Assembly: GCF_900096765.1 (NCBI RefSeq)
Contig: NZ_LT615228.1
Location: 812,669-876,668 of the forward strand
Length of the DNA: 64,000 bases
Direction of reading: 5' to 3'
Source: Polynucleobacter necessarius
Lineage (GTDB): Bacteria; Pseudomonadota; Gammaproteobacteria; Burkholderiales; Burkholderiaceae
Shown in pieces: positions 1 through 8,771 of the stretch (the first letter of the stretch is position 1; each line of letters starts with the position of its first letter). The position numbers were made by a program, and so were the translations under genes. Under the pieces are notes generated by a model. The model saw only the letters and a program-made list of their open reading frames with translations. It was not told the DNA's origin and searched no databases.

Positions 1-1075
1 CAATCGATTGCTGATCAATCGCCTTGAAGAATTATTTGAAGGCTTTATTGGCATAATCAATGATGCTATTGATGATAAGTCGCCCTATACAGGGGGTCAC
101 TGCTCGCGGGCGCCTGAGCTCACAGTCATGCTGGCCGATGCGGTAAACAATACCAAAGGGGGCCCTCTGAAGGACTTCACGATGACCGAGGGCGATCGTC
201 ACGAACTCAAAATTGCAGGCCTATTACATGACTGCGGAAAAATTACTACGCCGGTACATATTGTCGATAAAGCCACTAAGCTTGAAGCCATTTTTGATCG
301 CATCGCACTCATTGACTTAAAAGCGCAAATTGTCTTGCGCGATATTGATCTTGCAATTGAGAATGGGCAACTGGATCAAAATACTGCGGAGAAACAAAAA
401 GCTCAACTTCTTGAGGACCTGGCTTTCTTACAAAAAACCAACATTGGTGGCGAATTTATGTCTAACGCTGATGTGGATCGGGTGAGTGAGATCGCACAGC
501 GCCATACCTGGAAGAACTCAGCTGGCGAATTAGTTCCTTTCTTAACTGCCGATGAAATTAAGAACCTCACCATTCGCGCGGGCACCTTGACCGAAGAAGA
601 TCGCCAGATCATCAATCACCACATCGAAGTCACCATCAAGATATTGGAAAAACTACCATGGCCTAAACACCTCAAAAATGTTCCTGAATACGCTGGTGGT
701 CACCATGAACGGATGGATGGCAAAGGCTATCCCAAAGGTCTCACGCGCGATCAAATGTCTGTTCAAGCAAGGTGTATGGCTATCGCCGATGTTTTTGAAG
801 CTTTGACCGCCTCAGATCGACCTTATAAAAAGGGCAAAAAACTCAGCGAGTCATTAGAGATTCTTGGGAAGATGAAGCTTGGCGCACATATCGACCCTGA
901 TCTATTTGACGTCTTCATCTGGGAAAAGGTATACGAAAAATATGCCGAGAAATACTTGCCGGCTGAGCAAATTGATGAAATTGATGTGTCGAAAATCCCA
1001 GGCTATAACCCCCCACCTGAAAATCACCAACTCAAGCACCAGCTGCTGCACTCACGCAAGTTTGCCATGTCTTGA
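1..1075 (+). CDS. HD-GYP domain phosphodiesterase (5' partial)
   Basis: The reading frame is open from the left edge, so the start lies outside the window. The visible part is about 357 residues and is a HD-GYP output domain of the kind that hydrolyses cyclic di-GMP. Counting from the TTG at position 8, the metal-binding HDCGK lies at residues 74-78, and the GYP block (GGHHERMDGKGYP) starts near residue 230 and runs to about 242. An insertion of about 60 residues lies between the two halves. Any sensory N-terminus is missing. The stop abuts the stop of the convergent cyclase gene with no spacer, so one locus joins two kinds of nucleotide signalling. Family call is firm; signal and substrate specificity are inferred. 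Confidence 0.85.
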   Translation, partial: NRLLINRLEELFEGFIGIINDAIDDKSPYTGGHCSRAPELTVMLADAVNNTKGGPLKDFTMTEGDRHELKIAGLLHDCGKITTPVHIVDKATKLEAIFDRIALIDLKAQIVLRDIDLAIENGQLDQNTAEKQKAQLLEDLAFLQKTNIGGEFMSNADVDRVSEIAQRHTWKNSAGELVPFLTADEIKNLTIRAGTLTEEDRQIINHHIEVTIKILEKLPWPKHLKNVPEYAGGHHERMDGKGYPKGLTRDQMSVQARCMAIADVFEALTASDRPYKKGKKLSESLEILGKMKLGAHIDPDLFDVFIWEKVYEKYAEKYLPAEQIDEIDVSKIPGYNPPPENHQLKHQLLHSRKFAMS

Positions 1076-2635
1076 TCAATATAAACGAGTGTGACTGACT
1101 CGCTTGATCTCGGCCACTGGTAATTGCGCAATATCTCGCAGTTTTTCATGCTTGTCCTGCTTGAGGTCGATCAAGGGTTCGATCTGTGCGTAAGAAGAGG
1201 GTACAAAGCGATCGCCATTTTCCTGGCTTTTCCTTAGAACCCCAAACTCAATTCTACTGCGCTCATCGTCACTTAATTTGCTAATTAAATCTTTTGTGGC
1301 CCAAATACTGCCGTGCCTTGCAAAATCACTGAGCCGAGATGCTTGATTGATTGTATTTCCCAAAACGGCAAATTCAATGTGATTTGCTGACTGAAAACTA
1401 CCAAGCCACTCTTGACCCTCATGCAAGCCAATGTTGAGCTGTAACTCAGTAAACCAATTCTTCTTATGCTGCCAATTTGAACTGATTTTGCGCATCGCCA
1501 GACGTAGTTCATCGGCGCAGGCTATGGCATTAAATAAGTAATTACTCTCTGCTTGTGGGAAAAAATAATACACAACGCCATCACCCACATGCTTTCCATG
1601 TGTACCGGTATATTTGCGCAATACTGGACCCATCGTTGCCCATATTTCATTAATCAGCGCAAAGTATTCATCAGGGGGGAGCTCAGAACAAATGCGTACT
1701 GAATTTTGCAAATCTGCAACCACCACAGCCAAGGGGGTCATCACTGGCAAGCGCTTGCTAAGCAAAGACTGAATTACTTGGTCACGACGAGCAAGAAAGT
1801 TGAGTAGATCATCACCCCTCTCTTGGCTAGGTGCATGCACAACCAAGATTCCTTCACGGAAATACACCGCATAAATACGGTAGCAAACAAGCTGCCCTCG
1901 AGCATCTTTTTGGAAAAACTCTAATTCGTTAACTGCTTGCTCTTGGTCATTCACTTTTGTCGCAACCTCATCGAGGAGTGGCAACATTTCTGGGTCTGTC
2001 TTGAGCACCAATTTTCGCAGGGGCTCATACCCAATTCGAGAATTTGCCAATTGCAGCAATATCCCCACCAAGGCACGTTGATCTTGCAGCGATAAACACA
2101 CCTCTGACTTAGAAAGCAAACCTAATACATTGCAGTCAACACTCTTAGCGGGTGGTGCGAGAAAGCCAAAAACTTCTTTGCGGGCATACTCATTGAGCCA
2201 AGTGAGCTCAAAGTTGTAATTAATCATGTAAGCCGGATGACTCAGGGTATCCAGAGACAAAGAAAGATTGCCCAAGGGATTGGCCGGCGGATTTTCTGAA
2301 CGAGCCGTAGAGGAACTTCGACCAATTGATCGCATTGCTGGCCGCGAAATAAGTTCTTCTTGCTGCAATTCTTGAACTTCAAGTAAAGCATCTGTTTGCG
2401 CTAGGCGCTCGGCAACCTGTGTCATTGATAAGCCCTGCGTCTTCAAAATTTGAACCGCTTGCACTCGCTCTAAGGCATCATCGGGGAAAAAACCTAATAC
2501 TCTAGCCCCACCCTCATCCGCGCTCGCGGATAGGGATTGCACATCAGGCTTTGGCAAGATGCCTAGCTGGATGTAGTTGTTAAGAGTGGCACGCGATATC
2601 CCCGTTTGGTCTATCAGCGCCTTGCTAGAGATCAT
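1076..2635 (-). CDS. MerR-type HTH / class III nucleotide cyclase fusion protein
   Basis: A 519-residue protein. Residues 1-75 resemble a MerR-type winged helix (a TGISRATLNNYIQLGILP recognition segment). A PAS-like middle follows (about 125-270). A class III adenylate/guanylate cyclase domain runs from about 300 to 480. Visible catalytic residues are metal aspartates D308 and D352 (in HVGDGVVYYF), K348, and N430/R434 in the NTINQASRL block. All canonical positions are therefore kept, and activity is plausible. A DNA-binding head on a cyclase is unusual and suggests that nucleotide synthesis and transcription are linked, or that the protein controls its own promoter (inference). Its upstream region holds repeated dyads. 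ATG start at 2633-2635. ATP versus GTP preference cannot be decided here. Confidence 0.75.
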   Translation of the reverse strand: MISSKALIDQTGISRATLNNYIQLGILPKPDVQSLSASADEGGARVLGFFPDDALERVQAVQILKTQGLSMTQVAERLAQTDALLEVQELQQEELISRPAMRSIGRSSSTARSENPPANPLGNLSLSLDTLSHPAYMINYNFELTWLNEYARKEVFGFLAPPAKSVDCNVLGLLSKSEVCLSLQDQRALVGILLQLANSRIGYEPLRKLVLKTDPEMLPLLDEVATKVNDQEQAVNELEFFQKDARGQLVCYRIYAVYFREGILVVHAPSQERGDDLLNFLARRDQVIQSLLSKRLPVMTPLAVVVADLQNSVRICSELPPDEYFALINEIWATMGPVLRKYTGTHGKHVGDGVVYYFFPQAESNYLFNAIACADELRLAMRKISSNWQHKKNWFTELQLNIGLHEGQEWLGSFQSANHIEFAVLGNTINQASRLSDFARHGSIWATKDLISKLSDDERSRIEFGVLRKSQENGDRFVPSSYAQIEPLIDLKQDKHEKLRDIAQLPVAEIKRVSHTRLY

Positions 2636-2961
2636 TTATCTATCTGTCCAAGTTAAAAAGTGCGGCCGGGAGATCATTTATACAGATATCTCCATCACTT
2701 AGACAACTATTTGTGTATAAAAGTAGATTAATACTAGACAGTTAGTTGTCTAAATCCAACAAATTTCTGTATAAATCGAAAATATACAGCATTATGAAAT
2801 TGAGTAAGTGTCTAAATAGACTGCTGTAACTGTTAATACCAATTTGGAAGATTTATTACTGTCTAAATTATTGGAGGCTTTTGCAGCCAAAGTAGAACAG
2901 CATAGGCCCGAATATGAGCGCTTTTTGAGAATTCCAAAAAAAAGGGGGGGTAGACAGTAGG
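2636..2961. other. 326-bp intergenic region with repeats and a possible gene remnant
   Basis: There is no convincing gene between the cyclase start and tRNA-His. The region is A/T-rich and carries the TAGACA/TGTCTA repeats. On the plus strand a stop-free stretch (2820-2956) ending at a TAG (2957-2959) would encode a protein-like tail containing LLEAFAAKVEQHRPEYERF. An ATG at 2794 in another frame (MKLSKCLN...) could be the broken start of the same remnant. It may be a decayed small gene or chance. Confidence 0.4.
2700..2752. promoter_or_regulatory. Paired TAGACA-N6-TGTCTA dyads upstream of the MerR-cyclase gene
   Basis: Two 18-bp sites share one architecture: TAGACA-N6-TGTGTA (2700-2717) and TAGACA-N6-TGTCTA (2735-2752), 35 bp apart centre to centre. 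Direct copies of TGTCTAAAT occur at 2747-2755, 2809-2817 and 2860-2868. The position just upstream of a gene with a MerR-type HTH suggests an autoregulatory operator. Size and symmetry fit a dimeric MerR-class protein, but binding is inferred only. Confidence 0.5.
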
Positions 2962-3038
2962 TGGGGCGAACGACGGGGCTCGAACCCGCGACAACCAGAA
3001 TCACAATCTGGGACTCTACCAACTGAGCTACGTCCGCC
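2962..3038 (-). tRNA. tRNA-His (GTG anticodon)
   Basis: The reverse strand folds as a cloverleaf. The anticodon arm is CCAGA-TTGTGAT-TCTGG with anticodon GTG, and the T arm carries GGTTCGAGCC. The acceptor stem GCGGACG pairs with CGTTCGC with one G-U pair. The extra 5' G(-1) opposite C73, diagnostic of tRNA-His, is present, and the 3' CCA is encoded. It lies 51 bp downstream of dusA on the same strand, so they may share a transcript. Confidence 0.95.
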
Positions 3039-3089
3039 GTTGTAGAAAGAAGGATTATATCCTTATTAAGCCGCTGCAAGCCAAACGCA

Positions 3090-4181
3090 CTAATCAACTA
3101 TCTCTAAATCAAAAGCTGCCCAATCTCCAAGACAAAGACTGGCATCCAAAAAGAAGTCGGCGATAGCAGCTTTACTTTGCACCTTAGCTAAAGCGTGATG
3201 ATCAGACAATCGTTGACGCCAATAGCGCGACCCTGCCCTACCATGCGCCAAGCCCAAAATGTGCCTTGTAAAAGCACCGATATAAAACGGCTTACCCTTG
3301 GCTTGGCACTCCTCAAACCATCGAGTAACCTGCCCCACTAATGCAATCTGAATGCGATGCCACTCTGTTTCACTAAAAAGATATCCTGCAGCCTCTCCAT
3401 CAGAATGAATCAAATCATCCCAGCCAAGCAGTAATGCAGGGAAATGATATGCCGCTCTACCCACCATAAAACCATCAAAATCATGCCAATGACTCGCAAT
3501 TTGTTCATTGGTTTCTAGACCGCCGTTTAAAAGCACGCGAAGATGAGGAAACTCCTTTTGAGCATCAAGCCTCAACTGGGCAGCCACCTCGTAGCGAAGT
3601 GGCGGTTTACTGCGGTTCTCTTTTGGTGACAAACCTTTTAACACCGCGTTTCGAGCGTGGATCGTCACCTGACTCGCGCCCGCATCTGCAACAGCCAAAA
3701 TGAAATCAAGGGCAAATTGATAATCCTGTTGCGAATTGGCGGGATCCATAGAATCCAAACCGAGTCGGTGCTTCACCGAAATGGGAATATCTACTGCATG
3801 CTTCATCGAGCGTACGCATTGAGCCACTAATTTAGGCTCTGCCATTAGGCATGCGCCAAAGGCACCACGTTGCACTCGCTCTGAAGGACATCCGCAGTTA
3901 AGATCAATCTCGTCGTAAGCCCATTGTTGCGCAAGTTCTGCCGATCTAGCCAAATCACCTGGCTCAGAGCCGCCTAATTGCAACACAACAGGGTGTTGCT
4001 CAGGTGAATAATCTAAATGACGCGGTACATCGCCATGCAACAAGGCCCCAGTAGTCACCATCTCGGTATACAAGACAGCTTCTTGAGTAAGCGAGCGATG
4101 AAAGGATCGGCAATGCCGATCTGTCCACTCCATCATGGGAGCAACCGCTAAACGTTTCTTTGGGGAATCCATCATCTTCAT
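3090..4181 (-). CDS. dusA: tRNA-dihydrouridine synthase A
   Basis: A 363-residue flavoenzyme that reduces uridine to dihydrouridine in the D-loop of tRNAs. The N-terminal APMMEWTDRHCR and the NCGCPSERVQRGAFGACLM block are hallmarks of the DusA branch, with the catalytic cysteine near residue 98. Length is normal for DusA and there is no lesion. The gene precedes tRNA-His on the same strand. An in-frame ATG three codons downstream gives an alternative start (MDSPKKR). The first ATG overlaps the stop of a short upstream frame. Confidence 0.93.
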   Translation of the reverse strand: MKMMDSPKKRLAVAPMMEWTDRHCRSFHRSLTQEAVLYTEMVTTGALLHGDVPRHLDYSPEQHPVVLQLGGSEPGDLARSAELAQQWAYDEIDLNCGCPSERVQRGAFGACLMAEPKLVAQCVRSMKHAVDIPISVKHRLGLDSMDPANSQQDYQFALDFILAVADAGASQVTIHARNAVLKGLSPKENRSKPPLRYEVAAQLRLDAQKEFPHLRVLLNGGLETNEQIASHWHDFDGFMVGRAAYHFPALLLGWDDLIHSDGEAAGYLFSETEWHRIQIALVGQVTRWFEECQAKGKPFYIGAFTRHILGLAHGRAGSRYWRQRLSDHHALAKVQSKAAIADFFLDASLCLGDWAAFDLEIVD

Positions 4182-4269
4182 TTGTTAAACGGGACGAGTT
4201 GGGATTTTAAATGGTTAACAGAACCTAGCTTGCCTTTAACCATTGCTTGCGCTAATGCGGAGATACGTA

Positions 4270-4527
4270 CTACTTGTTCAGCTTTGCCTCTAACTCTACA
4301 GCCAAATCCAATGCGCCCATATACCCAGATTTGAGATGGTTTGGTAAATCAGGATCGCCAACCATTGCGCCCAAGGTCTCAACCAAGCTAAATACAATTC
4401 CTTTGGCAGCGCCCACAGCAATTGTGTTATTGGCTACAGCCTCATCAATATGATTTACGGCATCGAGAAAATAATCATGCCCTGGTAGGCCGTCTGGTCC
4501 GAGTGATTCCTTAGTCATGGATTTCAT
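4270..4527 (-). CDS. Small hypothetical protein
   Basis: An 85-residue protein of unknown function. It is mostly helical with an acidic balance, and has no signal peptide and no membrane segment. Features seen are a GPDGLPGHDYFLDAV segment near the N-terminus and a LELEAKLNK-like helical tail. It starts 15 bp downstream of the eRF1-like gene and is probably cotranscribed with it. MTKES, three codons in, is an alternative start. No family is recognised. Confidence 0.6.
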   Translation of the reverse strand: MKSMTKESLGPDGLPGHDYFLDAVNHIDEAVANNTIAVGAAKGIVFSLVETLGAMVGDPDLPNHLKSGYMGALDLAVELEAKLNK

Positions 4528-4542
4528 CCTATTTGGTAGTAA

Positions 4543-4959
4543 TTACAACATTTGATCCACTTTATAGAAAAAGTGACGAGCATATGCAAGTATTTCTTTA
4601 TCTGAAGGATGATCCACAGTTTCTACACCAACAATATTTTCTGCAATCTGAGGATCGTGGTGGTGCGCATGCTTGATTAATTCAAGCTTAGCCGAACCAG
4701 GTCCAATGATCAATATTTCTTTGGACTCTTTTACAGCCTGAATATCTGAATGAAGATATTTGGAATCGAGCGCTAATTTACCGCTTCCTACTTCGCCGCC
4801 CTTATGGTGAAGGTGATGGTGTGTCGATTTACTTCTAATGACCTCGGCCTCACTCGCTGACTCGCTCAAAAATAAAACATGGGCTGCTTGATGATCGATC
4901 CAGATAACTGCGTGATTTAATGACATATTGACTTTCATTTTGATGGGGATGTTTTCCAT
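4543..4959 (-). CDS. eRF1-like 'translational machinery' protein
   Basis: A 138-residue protein resembling the small bacterial proteins related to archaeal/eukaryotic release factor eRF1. The glycine-rich IIGPGSAKLELIKHAHHH segment and the HPSDKEILAYARHFF tail match my memory of that group. It is histidine-rich (HHHLHHKGG near residue 50). Role is unknown; ribosome-associated functions are proposed for relatives. A GGGAG ribosome-binding site about 8 bases upstream supports the ATG at 4957-4959, and that start lies inside an inverted repeat. MSLNHAV (ATG at 4924-4926) is an alternative start. Confidence 0.6.
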   Translation of the reverse strand: MENIPIKMKVNMSLNHAVIWIDHQAAHVLFLSESASEAEVIRSKSTHHHLHHKGGEVGSGKLALDSKYLHSDIQAVKESKEILIIGPGSAKLELIKHAHHHDPQIAENIVGVETVDHPSDKEILAYARHFFYKVDQML

Positions 4960-4978
4960 TGAGCATACTCCCTCAATG
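4957..4978 (-). promoter_or_regulatory. Inverted repeat covering the start codon of the eRF1-like gene
   Basis: CATTGAG and CTCAATG form perfect 7-bp arms separated by 8 bases. In the mRNA the ATG lies in the 3' arm, and the Shine-Dalgarno GGAG sits at the arm/loop border. Folding would hide the initiation region, so translational control is possible (inference). Confidence 0.4.
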
Positions 4979-5056
4979 AGGGACGCGCATGTCAGAATTT
5001 GATGTAAGTCACAATTCAGTGGTAAATATGGATGGATTGAAGCAATTGCGCACTAT

Positions 5057-6709
5057 ATGAAGACCATGATGAAATTATCCCTAACTCGTATCCTCCCCAT
5101 TCGCTTAAGTACATTTGCTATTTGCATTACTGGCAGCATCCTGAGTGGGGTTGCCATTCTTGGCGGGGCTTCGATGTGGCCGGTGTTTGTAATATTTACC
5201 ACCCTCACCCTAGTAGGTATTTACGATTGCATTCAACAAAAGCACGCTGTATTAAGAAATTATCCGATCCTGGGTCACATGCGCTTTTTGCTGGAGTTTA
5301 TTCGCCCAGAAATTAGGCAATACTTTATTGAAGGGGATAACGATAAAACTCCATTCTCCAGAGAGCAAAGGACGCTTGTTTACTCTCGCGCCAAGGCAGT
5401 GGCAGATGAGATTCCTTTTGGAACCACTTTGGATGTCATGGCTCCTGGATATCAGTGGATCAATCAATCATTGGCGCCTACCCACTTGCCTACACATGAT
5501 TTTCGTATTGAGATTGGCGGCAAAGACTGTAGTCAAAAGTACCGAGCAAGTATTTTCAATATCTCCGCCATGAGTTTTGGATCCTTGAGTGCCAATGCCA
5601 TCATGGCATTGAACTTAGGCGCCAAAAAAGGTGGATTTGCCCATGACACTGGCGAAGGGTCTATTTCTCAATATCACCGCATTCATGGAGGAGATCTGAT
5701 TTGGGAGATTGGCTCTGGTTACTTTGGGTGCCGCAATGAAGATGGCACGTTCAATCCTGAAAAGTACAAACAAAATGCCATAGATCCTCAAGTCAAGATG
5801 ATTGAAATTAAACTCAGTCAAGGGGCAAAACCTGGACACGGCGGTATTTTGCCCGGCCCTAAAGTCACTGAAGAGATTGCCGCCACACGAGGCGTCAAAG
5901 TGGGCGAAGCTTGTATCTCGCCGGCTTCACATAGTGCTTTTTCAACGCCAATCGAAATGATGCAGTTCGTAAAACAATTGCGTGATCTATCAGGCGGTAA
6001 ACCCGTTGGATTTAAGCTCTGTATAGGCCACCCCTGGGAATGGTTTGGAATCGTGAAAGCGATGCTAGAGACCAAGATCTATCCCGACTTCATAGTGGTG
6101 GATGGCTCTGAGGGCGGTACAGGCGCTTCCCCAGTTGAGTTTACGAATCACGTGGGAACGCCCTTACAAGAAGGTCTTCGCTTGGTGCACAACACGCTCA
6201 GGGGTGTCAATTTACGAGATCAAATCAAGATCGGCTGCTCAGGGAAAATCATCAGCGCATTCGATATGGCAGTGGCATTTGGTCTAGGTGCAGAATGGTG
6301 TAACAGCGCCCGTGGTTTTATGTTCTCGATTGGTTGCATTCAGGCTCAAGTCTGCAATACTGGATATTGCCCAACTGGCGTAACTACCCAAGATCCTGCC
6401 AGACAAAAAGCCTTGGTTGTTCCCAATAAGTCTGAGCGCGTCTTTAATTTCCACAACGAGACTCTAATCACCTTAAAAGAGTTGGTAGAAGCAGCCGGCC
6501 TACAACATCCTTGCGAGATTGACGCATCCCATATTGTTCGTCGAATCAACAAAAATGAAGTTCGGCTTTTATCCTTCCTACTACCGGAAATGCCCGCAGG
6601 CCTCTTACTCAATGCCCAAGTGATTGATCCCGCCTTGAATTTACCTAGGGTATTTGAACTCTACTGGCACAAAGCCCAAGCAGCCAGTTTTACAGCTTTA
6701 AAAGATTGA
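5057..6709 (+). CDS. FMN-binding glutamate synthase family protein, membrane-anchored
   Basis: A 550-residue protein with the FMN barrel of the glutamate synthase large subunit but without the amidotransferase domain. Residues about 12-60 form two hydrophobic segments that should anchor it in the inner membrane. The barrel shows the SFGSLSANAI, GEGSISQYH and GGDLIWEIGSGYFGCR blocks. A cluster of cysteines (SIGCIQAQVCNTGYCPTG, about residues 420-440) fits a 3Fe-4S cluster. Such stand-alone proteins are common in proteobacteria and their substrate is not established. The gene is intact and alone, convergent with the pseudouridine synthase gene. Confidence 0.8.
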   Translation: MKTMMKLSLTRILPIRLSTFAICITGSILSGVAILGGASMWPVFVIFTTLTLVGIYDCIQQKHAVLRNYPILGHMRFLLEFIRPEIRQYFIEGDNDKTPFSREQRTLVYSRAKAVADEIPFGTTLDVMAPGYQWINQSLAPTHLPTHDFRIEIGGKDCSQKYRASIFNISAMSFGSLSANAIMALNLGAKKGGFAHDTGEGSISQYHRIHGGDLIWEIGSGYFGCRNEDGTFNPEKYKQNAIDPQVKMIEIKLSQGAKPGHGGILPGPKVTEEIAATRGVKVGEACISPASHSAFSTPIEMMQFVKQLRDLSGGKPVGFKLCIGHPWEWFGIVKAMLETKIYPDFIVVDGSEGGTGASPVEFTNHVGTPLQEGLRLVHNTLRGVNLRDQIKIGCSGKIISAFDMAVAFGLGAEWCNSARGFMFSIGCIQAQVCNTGYCPTGVTTQDPARQKALVVPNKSERVFNFHNETLITLKELVEAAGLQHPCEIDASHIVRRINKNEVRLLSFLLPEMPAGLLLNAQVIDPALNLPRVFELYWHKAQAASFTALKD

Positions 6710-6719
6710 GCATTTAAAA

Positions 6720-7616
6720 CTATAAACTCTGCTTACTTTGAAACGCGCGTTTTTCCCCAGCAACCGGGTCTTGAAATTCAAGCTCTTTTGCTAGAAGCTG
6801 CAAGGGTTTTGAAAAGTCAAGTTCATATTTCTGATAAGGAGTGAGGATCGGGTAAATCTGATCATTTCGAATCGGAATCCCTAGGGCGTTCAGATGACAA
6901 CGTAGCTGGTGCTTTTTACCGCTTCCTGGGCTAAGACGATATCTGGCCATTGCCCCTTTTTGTTCTATCAACTCAATCAAGGTATCTGTATTTGGATCGC
7001 CAGCTACCTCTTGCATTTGCAGAAAGTGCTCTGACTCCTCCAGACGACTTGTGTAGGTCATCGGCAACTGATCAACTAAGGCTCGTGAGAATGGGGCAAT
7101 TGCCTCATACACTTTTTTCACTGCTCGATCACGAAATAAATTTTGATATTGCGCTCGCTCTTGAGGAATGATTGAAAAGATCACCAAGCCTGCTGTATCA
7201 CGATCAATCCGATGAACTGGACTTAAGCTTGAGATTTGAGTTTTCTTTCTCAATCGATTCAATAATGTCTGATGCAAATACAGCCCACTTGGAGTGACTG
7301 GCAAGAAATGGGGTTTATCTGCAACCAAGATATGTTCATCTTGATAAATAATTTCTTCTTCAAATGGAATTTCTGGCTCGCGTACCAAGCTTCTGAAATA
7401 CATCAGATGGGTATTGGGTAGGTATGGATCGGTTCCAGAAAGTGAGCGCCCTTCGATATCTAAAATCAAACCATCTTCAAATCTTTGCGCCCACTCTTTA
7501 GCCTGGATATGGGGAAATTGTGCAATGAAAAATTGCAGTAAATTCGGATGAGATTGATCAGCGGGTAAAAATACCCGTGATGCTAAAACCCCTTCTGAAT
7601 TCACCTGAATGCTCAT
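6720..7616 (-). CDS. RluA-family pseudouridine synthase
   Basis: A 298-residue RNA pseudouridine synthase. The catalytic block HRIDRDTAGL places the nucleophilic aspartate at residue 138. The C-terminal GSGKKHQLRCHL motif is also typical. The N-terminal S4-like region is short and divergent. It resembles the RluA/RluC/RluD branch, but the target base in rRNA or tRNA cannot be assigned, so no symbol is given. The gene is intact. Confidence 0.85.
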   Translation of the reverse strand: MSIQVNSEGVLASRVFLPADQSHPNLLQFFIAQFPHIQAKEWAQRFEDGLILDIEGRSLSGTDPYLPNTHLMYFRSLVREPEIPFEEEIIYQDEHILVADKPHFLPVTPSGLYLHQTLLNRLRKKTQISSLSPVHRIDRDTAGLVIFSIIPQERAQYQNLFRDRAVKKVYEAIAPFSRALVDQLPMTYTSRLEESEHFLQMQEVAGDPNTDTLIELIEQKGAMARYRLSPGSGKKHQLRCHLNALGIPIRNDQIYPILTPYQKYELDFSKPLQLLAKELEFQDPVAGEKRAFQSKQSL

Positions 7617-7646
7617 AGCGCCCCGTCATTTGGAGCCCTATTTTAA

Positions 7647-8391
7647 CTACGTAGCTTGAGCAAATACGGGGTCACGCTTTTCTAAGAAGGCGGTAATACC
7701 CTCGCGATAATCGCTTCCCATATAGACGTTCTTACGTAGAGATTGCAAATGTTCAAATACCGCAGGATTCATCACGGCAGCATCCGAGAGCATTTGCGCT
7801 TGAGCCTTCAGCACTGAATTGGCCTGTGGAGAACGTGAAGCAATCGTTCTGGCCATTTGATATGTCTTTGCTTCTAACTCGCTGGATACATACAGATGGT
7901 TCAGAATGCCAATCTGCAATGCGCGGTCTGCTCCAATTGGATCGGCCGTCAGAACTTGCGGTATAGGGAAGACCGAGCTTTGCCGGGGTAATGGCAAAAG
8001 TAGAGTCATGGTCTCCCATGGCGATATCACAACTCATAATTAAGTCTGTGGAAGCGCCCCAAACAGAGCCGTCAACCATGGCAATGACTGGCGCTCTAAA
8101 TGCACGAATCGATTTGAGCAACACCATCACAGGGTCATCTGCAGGCAAAGGATCCCGTTCGGAACGCGGCAACTCCATGACATCATGCCCCGCTGACCAA
8201 ACTTTGTTTTTCTTATCAGACCTGAGAACTAATACGCGTACATCTTCTTTGCCAAATACCTCTAAGGCATGGTGGATTTCTTCAATCAAACATTCGCTTA
8301 GCGCATTGCGCTTGCTGTAATGATTAAAACGTATGGTGGCAATAAGATCTGCCTGCTCTGTTTTGATGTATTGATAGTTCATTTTGATCAT
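7647..8391 (-). pseudogene. Methylmalonyl-CoA decarboxylase-like enoyl-CoA hydratase, frameshifted
   Basis: A crotonase-fold protein read in two frames. The first (start 8391) contains RFNHYSKRNALS, the SAGHDVMEL oxyanion segment, the VDGSVWGAS block and ends at ITPAKLGLPY. The second frame resumes at LTADPIGADRALQIG and continues to the natural C-terminus (EKRDPVFAQAT). Between them about 15-20 family residues are missing near 7950-7970, so a short deletion also shifted the frame. The sequence is closest to methylmalonyl-CoA decarboxylase (YgfG type), which makes propionyl-CoA. The fold would be cut through the active-site region, so it is probably not functional. Confidence 0.8.
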
Positions 8392-8425
8392 TGCTTGTCT
8401 GCGCCACTACTGAGGGCCTGATGGA

Positions 8426-8641
8426 TCATGCGGCAATCAGAATATCGCCCAACTCCATCTTTTCCCACCAAATAAATGGCAGTAAATAGACCGGTTCACC
8501 AGCATCTTGCAAAATTTCAAGAGCACCATCATAAGTTTTATTGGCCTCGTATTTCCCGGGGTTTAAGGGAAAGCATCCTTTATCGGTGCCGTCATTGCGA
8601 CGCATTCTGGCGACAATATTACGAGTGATGTAAACAACCAT
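8426..8641 (-). CDS. Small hypothetical protein
   Basis: A 71-residue protein starting MVVYITRNIVARM and ending with WWEKMELGDILIAA. It is predicted soluble, with a likely beta-rich middle. No family is recognised. It is transcribed away from the transglutaminase operon, with a 191-bp divergent promoter region between them. Confidence 0.55.
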   Translation of the reverse strand: MVVYITRNIVARMRRNDGTDKGCFPLNPGKYEANKTYDGALEILQDAGEPVYLLPFIWWEKMELGDILIAA

Positions 8642-8771
8642 GATTTTTCCTCGGTTCAGAGTACTAACTGATAGGCTTATTGACTCAAAATATTCTTTTT
8701 GGATCGGGCAATGACTGTCTCATGCCCTCTTTTTGACGTCTTTTACCCAATTTTGGGCATACCTTGATTTA

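Noticed and set aside
2792..3097. A 101-residue frame on the minus strand across tRNA-His
   Set aside because: It reads through the tRNA gene and has no protein-like features; the tRNA explains the sequence.
4182..4270. A 23-codon frame (MVKGKLGSVNHLK...) ending on the dusA start
   Set aside because: The ATGA overlap with dusA is suggestive, but there is no ribosome-binding site or recognisable product; chance is likely.
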